From assembly GCA_024036415.1 (NCBI GenBank), contig JAMWET010006593.1:617001-681000 (forward strand): a stretch of 64,000 bases of DNA, given 5' to 3'. This document shows, piece after piece, positions 56,841 through 64,000 of this stretch. The notes beneath the pieces were generated by a model. The model worked only from the letters and a program-made list of their open reading frames with translations. It was not told the origin of the DNA and made no database searches. The DNA comes from Prochilodus magdalenae (lineage: Eukaryota > Chordata > Actinopteri > Characiformes > Prochilodontidae). Both the position numbers and the translations under genes were made by a program. Numbering within the stretch: the first letter of the stretch is position 1; the number at the start of each line of letters is the position of its first letter.

Positions 56841-57279
56841 CATTTTGAAGTTATATTTCTCCGCATCAGGCAACCCCAATTCACACTGTTGGTCTTACTA
56901 TTTATGACTTATTTACAAACACATAATTTAACATACCATTTCACTTTATCAGTCTTAACGCAACTGAATGTGAGAATCAGACATGAGAAAAGAGGATGCA
57001 GGAGAATCAGCGGAGGCTACAACAAAGATTTTTGATTTAGACATTTAGTCAAAACCTTGTATATTAAAAATATCACTCTCCAGTATGCCTTAATGTGCTG
57101 CTCCCAAACCTGTAGTCTACATTGTAAATTGCAAACATACCTGAAGTCACTTGCCTGGCTTTTTGTCAGTGAACTTGACAAGTAAGGCTTCACAGTACAC
57201 AACATTAATGCCTAAAATAACTTTTAAATTAAAGGACATACACCACTACTACATTAGACACATCAAGAAAGAGAGCCGT
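56841..57279. other. No gene seen
   Basis: AT-leaning sequence; nothing supported. Confidence 0.45.
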
Positions 57280-57900
57280 TTCTGTCCGGCTGCTTTGAGT
57301 TATGCGTGCTCGATTGCTCTTGGTGTTTTAAGTGCTCTGCTAAAACCTCACGACCTCCTCCGATGACATTTAGTCACTTCTATAATCACGTTCCACCATT
57401 TTCAGGGACTGAAGCTCCGGGCATCGAAAAATTATGATCCTCCATCAATTTTAAGCCTCAATCTTGAACTTGTTGACGAGGTCGGAAGCGAGGCTGGTTG
57501 ATCTGATTTTTTTTTCCACCACTGAATAACTAGCTATGGATCTCTGCGCAAGTCCTTTACCACAATTAGGGAGTCCATGTCATTTTACCCCATGTGTGGC
57601 ACATTTTCATTCTCCCTCGGCGGGGGGCAGTGCTATGATTAGCCTCATTATTCAAAGTCAGTGTGGGCTCACTGTTAAGAGTCATTTAGCCTTTATGTAC
57701 TCATTTTGAAATGGACCTTGTCTGATGATGGGCTACACAAATGAAAGGGGGCAAAAAAACTTGTCAATCCAAGGCCATATTCAAGGGAATTCTATATAGT
57801 GGCTCATAATTGCTTCTTCCAGAGGCGCTGCACTTTCACTCTATATGCCAAGATCATTCGGAATGAAACATTTGACTGAATTCTTTGGTTTAGAAAATCA
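57280..57900. promoter_or_regulatory. Candidate conserved regulatory element
   Basis: Long complex block free of simple repeats apart from a T run at 57510-57517. It holds CGGCGGGGGGCAG (57618-57630), GATTAGCCTCATTATTC (57638-57654) and CACAATTAGGGAG. Function inferred from composition and motif content. Confidence 0.32.
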
Positions 57901-58289
57901 TACAATCTGATGTTCGCATACCCTAATGACTGGTTTCAGTGATTAAATTTCATTTTTGGTTTTAGTTTGTTGATTAGTTCACCTATATGATTTTAGCTGA
58001 GCGTAAAACTGTCATGGTAAAATTTACGGGCACTGTTTAATTAACTCCTTCAAATTCAAATGCCCACATTTCAGTGCTTCACTCCCTTATACATTTTATG
58101 TTTGTCTCTTAAAGTTTGAGAGGTTAAAACAGTGCATGGGTATCTGTAGTGCTCCTCTCACAGCCTTTATGGTTCAGTTAGTGTCCAGCTTCAACATTTT
58201 TTCATGTCATATACATGTAATGATACATTTTAAGCAGTTTTTTAAAATCTGAGACAGTTTTAGCTCCTGTTACGGTTGAGTTTAGAATT
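57901..58289. other. No gene seen
   Basis: AT-rich unique sequence. Confidence 0.5.
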
Positions 58290-58760
58290 TGGGAAGACAT
58301 CCAGGATCAGGGTAAAGAAGCGGCTCCGAGCTCGGGCTCAATCTTCTCAGCCTGCTGGCCTTAATGAGCGAAGCTACAGCAGATCCAGAACACCACCTGG
58401 GCATTAAAAGCAGTGCACAAGCAGAGACTGTGCTTTTTACATGACGAAGATAAAACCTCCAGCGGGCTCCAGGCCTCACGACGGGTGGAGGCATGGGGGT
58501 CCGGTGCCCTTGTGCTGCGTTTATACATGTGGCTTTCTCCCCTCTGCACCTGCCCGGCCATAATGAGTCAATATATCTCCTCCCTAATTGCCCTAAATAC
58601 ATATCATAAAGCCCAGCCGTAAAAGGCCGACTTCCAAAGCCGGCTAGTAAAGCAGAAACACATAACGCAACAGCGCCATGCCTCAGCCCGCCTTAACGAG
58701 ACCCTGTAAATTATTGGTGGGGCAGAAGAGGGGGGGGGGGACCGTTTCATTATCGAGGTG
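58290..58760. promoter_or_regulatory. Candidate conserved regulatory element
   Basis: Complex, CpG-retaining sequence: GGCCTTAATGAGCGAAGC (58359-58376), GGCCATAATGAGTCAATA (58557-58574), CCCTAATTGCCC (58583-58594), AAAGCCGGCTAG and GCCTTAACGAG. It ends in a run of 11 G (58730-58740). The two GGCC(T/A)TAATGAG words are near repeats 200 bp apart. Overlapping short frames have no family resemblance. Confidence 0.36.
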
Positions 58761-59499
58761 CAGCCTGAAAAATAACTTTTTTCTTTTTTCTATTTTTTTT
58801 GGTGCAAAAGCGGCACCAGGGATCTTTTTTTTTTTTTTCATTTCAAATGATGCTCTCGCAGACTCACAGACAGGTCTAGGTGTTTAGAAAAAATGTGCAT
58901 AACAATAAGTGTGCATAACAAATGATTAGAACAGCCAATAGGGTTTATATAGATCAATATGGACAAAATAACTCAGATAATGAGTTTTGTCCTAGTGTAG
59001 ATTTGTATATGTTTCCTTTTATAGGCCGTGTAGACATTAGTCAGCATCAGCCAGTATAACAAGTCTGTAGCTAGAAGATTAGTGTCCATGACTATCCATT
59101 AACCCATAGACATTAACCGTTAACCACACTTTGAGTGCAGTTTTGCTGTACTGCTCAAAAGTAATTCCATATGATTTTGATCGCATGGTGACTAACTCAC
59201 TGAATGACATTTACATTAAGGGTCAGTTCTGCAGCAGATTTGCACAGAGCCCACATTTCCAATTTTTTATGTCAAAATATAATATATGCAGTATCTCCCC
59301 TTTTGCTTACAGATCCTACAGAACAATGACCAGTCACCACAATCCTCCTTTTTTTTGGCAGCCTTCTATCTGCTCATCCATCTCTTGAGCACAACGCTCT
59401 ACTGAATCAGAACCACTGCAGAGCTTCTTCTTTGAGTGGGCTAGGGTGAATGCGTTGGTGTGGGGTTAAGAGGGTCAGTGCGGTCTTTGCGGAGGGAGC
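58761..59499. other. No gene seen
   Basis: T-rich runs (58789-58800, 58825-58838), then ordinary sequence. The 23-bp region at 58890-58925 contains a near-duplicate GTGCATAACAA pair. Confidence 0.45.
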
Positions 59500-59830
59500 A
59501 GGGTCATTGACCATAGGGGCTAAATGAGAAGAACGGGGGCCCCTCCTCAGCCTCTCCCCTCATCCTTCCATCAGTCTTGTGTTTCCGTCTCCGTCCCTTC
59601 AGTAATGGGCTTGCTCTGCTGTCCGCTAGATCTGTCTGGCTGTCTTAACAGGGCCCCAGCGCTGTCAAGCGCTAATGCGAGCCAGCCGCTGCAGCTCTTC
59701 AGGGCGGGCTGAGGGGGAATACCAAACTCATATTAGAGCTGTGGCAACAGGACATCTTTCACAGGACGATAATTGCGCAGTTAGGTTAATGGTTATTAAT
59801 ATATGATTCGAATGGCTTCCTGAAATCCTA
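59500..59830. promoter_or_regulatory. Candidate conserved regulatory element
   Basis: GC-rich, complex block containing CAGCGCTGTCAAGCGCTAAT (59658-59677: two AGCGCT palindromes, a CTGTCA MEIS-like site and a TAAT core), and on the right GGTTAATGGTTATTAATATATG. Function inferred. Confidence 0.33.
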
Positions 59831-60268
59831 ACAAAAAACATGCGTGAAAGATTGTAGTATAATTACATTCTTTTAGATTGTTATGTGCCTCAATAACCAT
59901 CCAGCAATGATTTAACACTAACAATGTTATATAACTTTTGTAAAACTATTTAATGATTTAAAAGCAGTTTTATAGGTGCAAAAATTTTATATTAATTTTA
60001 TTTATGCTTTTTTTTTTTACACTTTCACCCAGTGTAGTCTGATATGAGATAGAGAATTACATAGTGTAGCTACAATAATGCATGTACAAAAAATGTAATT
60101 TGACGTTTTCCTTTCATTGTTGCAGAAATTAAAAGTGCAGTATTAGATGTTCAGGCTAATTCCTTTTGGCGAAGAGAAAAAAAGCATGAAAGCTGTCTTT
60201 CAATTTGGCTTGATGTCTCCGCCATATTTTGAACAACTGAAGAAAGTGTGATTAACACATCATCCCTG
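59831..60268. other. No gene seen; AT-rich
   Basis: AT-rich with a T run at 60010-60018. Confidence 0.5.
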
Positions 60269-60352
60269 TCCAAAAAGAAACAAGTATCTTCAGAATGGCA
60301 GAGGCAAAATAACCTCATTCAGTTTTAATGTAAATCAGTGGAACCAGACTTA
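60269..60352 (+). repeat. Dispersed repeat, copy 2
   Basis: TCCAAAAAGAAACAAGTATC through TAAATCAGTGGAACCAGACTT aligns with 18286-18372 in the same orientation. See copy 1. Confidence 0.55.
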
Positions 60353-60479
60353 TAAACGTCTCAGTATATTGTTGCAGCTGTTTCTTCAGCTCTTTCTGTA
60401 CCTTATTAAGTTGCTTTCTCTCTTTTCATTATGATCATTGCATCCCTGCGCAGAGATCTGTGAGAGGATTTCTGGAGGT
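60353..60479. other. No feature seen
   Basis: Unremarkable T-rich sequence. Confidence 0.4.
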
Positions 60480-60840
60480 TTTATTGAACTGACCACATCG
60501 ACAGTAATTCCTTTGCTAGTTATGTTTAGCTGTGGTAATAGTTAATCTTTTAGAGCCACAGACTTGTGGCATGGCCGCCACATCTGTTTGCGTGTCTGCA
60601 TGTCTGCGTGTGTGCGATGTCTGTCTTCTGTCACCGCTCCATAGAGGAGCTATCAGAGTGCTCATTCTCTCCACAGTGGCAGTGAAGGTCCCGCCCCATC
60701 TCTCACCAAAAACCCGCCACAGGCCAGATGTGCTTTTACGAGTGCGGTCGGCCAGACCTGCCTGCTTTTTAATTAAGCAGAGAGATGAGGAGCCCCTGCA
60801 ATTATGATCGCCTTTTGGAAGAGCCCGGGCCATGGTTTAA
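60480..60840. promoter_or_regulatory. Candidate conserved regulatory element
   Basis: Complex sequence with GGTAATAGTTAATC, CTTTTTAATTAAGCAG (60765-60780) and retained CpG. It ends near a CA/TA microsatellite. Inference only. Confidence 0.28.
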
Positions 60841-61138
60841 TTTGCCCACTCACACACACACACTTATATATATATGGAATAAATGTATATATACTGTGTG
60901 GTGGGATAAGGGGGTTTCCTCATAAACTTTATTACTCCTCACAGATTTCCAAAGCTCTGGTCATGCCCGTGTGTGTGTGTGAACAGAGGGATTTGTTGGC
61001 ATTCACTAATGTAAGTAATGATACACCTGTGTTGTGTGCAGTCTCCATAATGACAGCATGGAGGGGAAACAGGTAGTAAATCCTGCAGGTTTAACTTCAT
61101 GTACTCAAATGCAGAGCAAGTCACAGGCCTTTAGGAGG
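60841..61138. other. No gene seen; short CA/TA runs
   Basis: CA then TA runs at 60849-60875 and a short TG run at 60969-60980. Confidence 0.6.
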
Positions 61139-61195
61139 TGTGTGTGTGTGTGTCTATGTGTGTGTGTGTGCGCGTGTGAGAGAGAGAGAGAGAGG
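61139..61195 (+). repeat. (TG)n(GA)n compound microsatellite
   Basis: TG run with minor interruptions (61139-61176) passing into GA (61177-61195). Confidence 0.95.
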
Positions 61196-61298
61196 GCACA
61201 CACCAGGTCCCCCTCGTCTGCTCGAAAGTGATACCCCCCACCCCAAAATCCCTTCCTTTCCCACACCAGCTCCAAACACCTGATTAAACCACAAGCAC

Positions 61299-61300
<2 letters not shown>

Positions 61301-61357
<57 letters not shown>
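61301..61357 (+). repeat. (TG)n microsatellite
   Basis: About 28 TG units with one GC interruption near 61329. Confidence 0.97.
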
Positions 61358-62605
61358 GAGACAGAGAGGCTTACCAGATGCTCTCATTAGCTGTAATGAG
61401 TGATAGAATGCATGGTTATGAACACACCCCTTTGAATGCTACGAATTCCTGTGTGGAATGAATAAAATGAATGAATAGAATATTTAAGTTCTGTATTTAT
61501 ATGAATGAATGAATTTCATAAAAATGTGATATATATTTAAACACTAACATCTTCTGAGCAGCCATCTATAATCCTGTTTATTAAGCTGTGAGAACTATCT
61601 CTTTGTTATTTGGCATGGGATCATATAGAGGCCTTATATTGTAACAGACAGCAAAACACAATACAAGGATAAGAAGAGTTTAATCCCATTATCATTAATA
61701 ATAGCCGATTTTTTTAAACTTTGCTTTAATCATTTAGTAGGATAATGCCTCACTAATCCCCCTATTTTGTACAAACTTCTATGGCTAGCAGAACAAAAAC
61801 AATGGAAGTGTGTGATGCTGTGGTATGAAAAGCTGCTATTAAATTGCACCTATTATGGTCATATTCAGACCATGTTTATTATTTTATTTTTGGTTCACTA
61901 AAATAGATTTACATGCTTTAGTTTTCCACCAAACACAATATTTTTTCTAATCCTTTATATTTGTGTTCACCCTCTGTCTGAAACATTTGCTTGAGCTCCT
62001 GTGTCTTTAAGCCCCACGTCCCGCCGTTTTTACAGTGGCCTTGATTTTGTTGTATGAGTTGTATGATTCCTGACAGTCGGGTACAAAAGCAGGTAAAGGT
62101 GGTCCACCCTTGCAAGCTGGACTGGAGCAGAGCTTTTCAGAGTGAACAGTATTTACTTTCTTAGCTTCTGTGTGTTGTGTGAGAGCATAGAAAGCTTGCT
62201 GGTAGGCAGGCAGTAAGAATTGTGTTTGAGATTACATCACCTTGTAACAACACAAAGGGTGTCCTAATGACACTAATCCCAGCCTGTGACTTGAGGACAG
62301 GGTGAATTGCGGTTGTAACCACATACATTCTCGTGCTTTGAAACATCCACACAAAGATTTTACACTCTTCTTATCCTCTTTCTGAGTGTCTAGATGAAGC
62401 TGTAACAGCTCGGCTAGCTTGTTGATGAGTAAAGCTGCTGGCTGCAGGCCGGGCCTGAGACCAGAGACTTTTTACCTCTTTGTGGTTACACTCCAATACC
62501 GGACTGCAACAGAGGCCTGACTTTTATTGATACTTGCCTGGAGTTGATTTTGTAGGGAGGGAGCAAAGGCGGGGGTGAGAATTACAACATGCTCACATAC
62601 AAATA

Positions 62606-62608
<3 letters not shown>
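61358..62608. other. No gene seen
   Basis: Unique sequence. Degenerate (GAAT)n words lie at 61455-61512. Frames here have no recognisable domain. Confidence 0.5.

Positions 62609-62680
<72 letters not shown>
62609..62680 (+). repeat. (CA)n microsatellite
   Basis: Long CA run with TAA and AA interruptions. Confidence 0.97.
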
Positions 62681-62681
<1 letters not shown>

Positions 62682-62770
62682 GGCCTAATTCTCTTCTCTG
62701 GGCCTCTTCCCCATATCATCCTCCCTCTAGCCGAACCCAGTGAAGTTAATAAAATATGATTAATGGCCCC

Positions 62771-63119
62771 TTCTCTCTCTCTCTCAGGCCTTCCCTCTCT
62801 CTATCTCTGTCACTCTCTCTCTCTCCTTCCTCCTCTGTCTCCCAGCATAATCTTTATAACAGACAAAAGCTGTCAGGCAGAACTGCTGAGAGATCAGTGT
62901 TATTGGCAGGCCCTCCCGACTCCACACACACACACACACACACACACACTCCTTCTTCTCTGAGTTGGACAGTCTCGGCAGGGTCCCATCCATCAGAGAC
63001 GGGGCCAGGGGACGCTCCTGTTCTTGCTCACCCTCTTTATTGGACAGTCTTGAGTGGGCCCTCCAGCCGGAAAAACTCACACAAACGTGCACACACACAC
63101 ACAAACGTGCACACACACA
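62771..63119. repeat. CT tract and two CA tracts
   Basis: CT-rich 62771-62840, (CA)n 62923-62950, and two copies of CACACAAACGTGCACACACAC-like units at 63076-63119. Between them is ordinary, fairly GC-rich sequence. The 144-codon frame 62756-63190 is a reading of these tracts. Confidence 0.9.
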
Positions 63120-63537
63120 TTAATACTACCAGTAAAAGACAAAACTGTGTTGATACATTGTATTTACGTGAAAATGATGCCCACATTTGAATTAAGTAAA
63201 TTCAATGCATCAAATATTCATTGTGATTAGAGGTTTATTTGCATATTAGGGAAAGAAAAATTCAATGCATTATTTTCTCAGTGTACTAGAGTTGCTAAGT
63301 GCAATGTGTGATTAAGTACTTGAGCTTTATGATGATGATGATGATGACGATGTAGGATGAATGACAATTAAAATAGCCTATACAATTGCACAATATGTAG
63401 GCACTGTGAATTTTTTTTTTACATACCCAGCTAAATGCAATTGTAGTCCATTAGCTAAGAACTGAAGCATTTTAGAGGTATTTAAAGCTAGCCCTGTCCT
63501 AATTTTCAGACTTTTCGAATCAGCCGCTCTTTGCAAT
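63120..63537. repeat. (GAT)n microsatellite in AT-rich sequence
   Basis: About seven GAT units at 63330-63352. The word AATTCAATGCAT occurs at about 63199-63210 and again at about 63260-63270. No gene. Confidence 0.75.
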
Positions 63538-63942
63538 GTGTTCATTGTTAAAGCTTACGTTGCAATGACAAGCAAAAGCATCATACAGCATCTCTCAGTG
63601 TCTTCATTTCAGAACCTTATCTCCAGGCCATTATTTATTTATGACCACAAAACGAGTGAGACTTCCTCTCCATTCGCTCGTCTTCTCCAGGATTTTCACA
63701 GTTTTGTTTCTCTCTTTGACTCTGAAGACTTGCCTGTTGATCCTTCTCACCTCGTTTTTCCCAGCACAGAAACTGGGCCTCCGTCTTTGATGCCTGCTTT
63801 GTTGCGGGTGAGACTGGTGTGTGTCTGGGCCGAGAGCAGCTTGAAGGAGTTACTCAGTGTGTATGTGTTTGAAACGTTGACTAATGGCTCCTGCCACTGT
63901 AATGAAGGCAGCAGGATATCCTGTGGCAGAGTTGCAGGTTAG
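63538..63942 (+). CDS. 134-codon open frame, unknown (weak)
   Basis: The longest open frame in the window that is not dominated by simple repeats or one amino acid. It starts with ATG at 63538, is mixed in composition (for example DFHSFVSLFDSEDLPVDPSH) and ends with a C/S/R/G-rich tail before a TAG. It has no recognisable domain, no signal peptide and no evident splice sites or promoter. Base composition resembles the surroundings. A chance frame is more likely than a gene, but the acidic middle is worth a database search. Confidence 0.13.
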   Translation: MFIVKAYVAMTSKSIIQHLSVSSFQNLISRPLFIYDHKTSETSSPFARLLQDFHSFVSLFDSEDLPVDPSHLVFPSTETGPPSLMPALLRVRLVCVWAESSLKELLSVYVFETLTNGSCHCNEGSRISCGRVAG

Positions 63943-64000
63943 TCCTGCACTAGATAAGATGTAATGAATGGACATGCGCACACATGTGTGTGTTTGTGTG
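63943..64000. other. Right edge, short TG-rich end
   Basis: ACATGTGTGTGTTTGTGTG begins a TG-rich stretch cut by the window end. Confidence 0.6.

Overview
The window looks like vertebrate, most probably teleost fish, nuclear DNA. It is dense in CA/TG, GA/CT, GATA and other microsatellites. It carries several degenerate Tc1/mariner relics and several short interspersed repeats of a kind common in fish. It has no prokaryotic gene organisation: no long ORFs, operons or ribosome-binding sites. Nearly all open frames over 60 codons are low-complexity readings of microsatellites or chance frames. No protein-coding gene can be called with confidence, and no tRNA, rRNA or recognisable microRNA was seen.

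The simplest reading is a large intron or gene desert. Mobile-element debris and microsatellites alternate with higher-complexity, moderately GC-rich, CpG-retaining or homeodomain/POU-motif-rich blocks that look like conserved non-coding regulatory elements. The clearest such blocks are near 4383-5300, 6600-7050, 13240-13670, 14520-14960, 21540-21780, 22980-23600, 24130-24660, 27560-27770, 37400-37930, 40190-40860, 42740-43300, 44220-44830, 49560-49960, 50930-51400, 54190-54830, 57280-57900, 58290-58760 and 59500-59830. Their regulatory role is inferred from composition and motifs and needs cross-species alignment.

Mobile DNA: four relics (3291-3812, 11556-12806, 48640-49120 reverse, 56440-56840) share the same Tc1 transposase C-terminal region. 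Two other Tc1-type relics lie at 26538-26710 (reverse) and 31961-32282. Short dispersed repeats lie at 14083-14205 (terminal inverted repeats and a TATA target duplication), 18286-18390 with 60269-60352, 26831-26940, 28521-28700, 33385-33625, 38940-39046 and 56130-56320. Two local duplications are 35613-35763 with 36361-36520, and the tandem pair 47835-47944 / 47987-48095.

Possible coding remnants, all weak: a candidate 3' exon at 1331-1533, an 84-bp splice-flanked open segment at 11418-11501, and an S/P/L-rich frame at 35036-35248. If the first is real, the window starts in the last exon of a gene reading rightwards and the rest is its downstream desert. No new multi-gene system is visible. 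The sequence-level surprises are structural: a CRE cluster, an inverted POU pair, a long inverted repeat holding two bicoid-class homeodomain sites, a 730-bp purine strand and the two local duplications.
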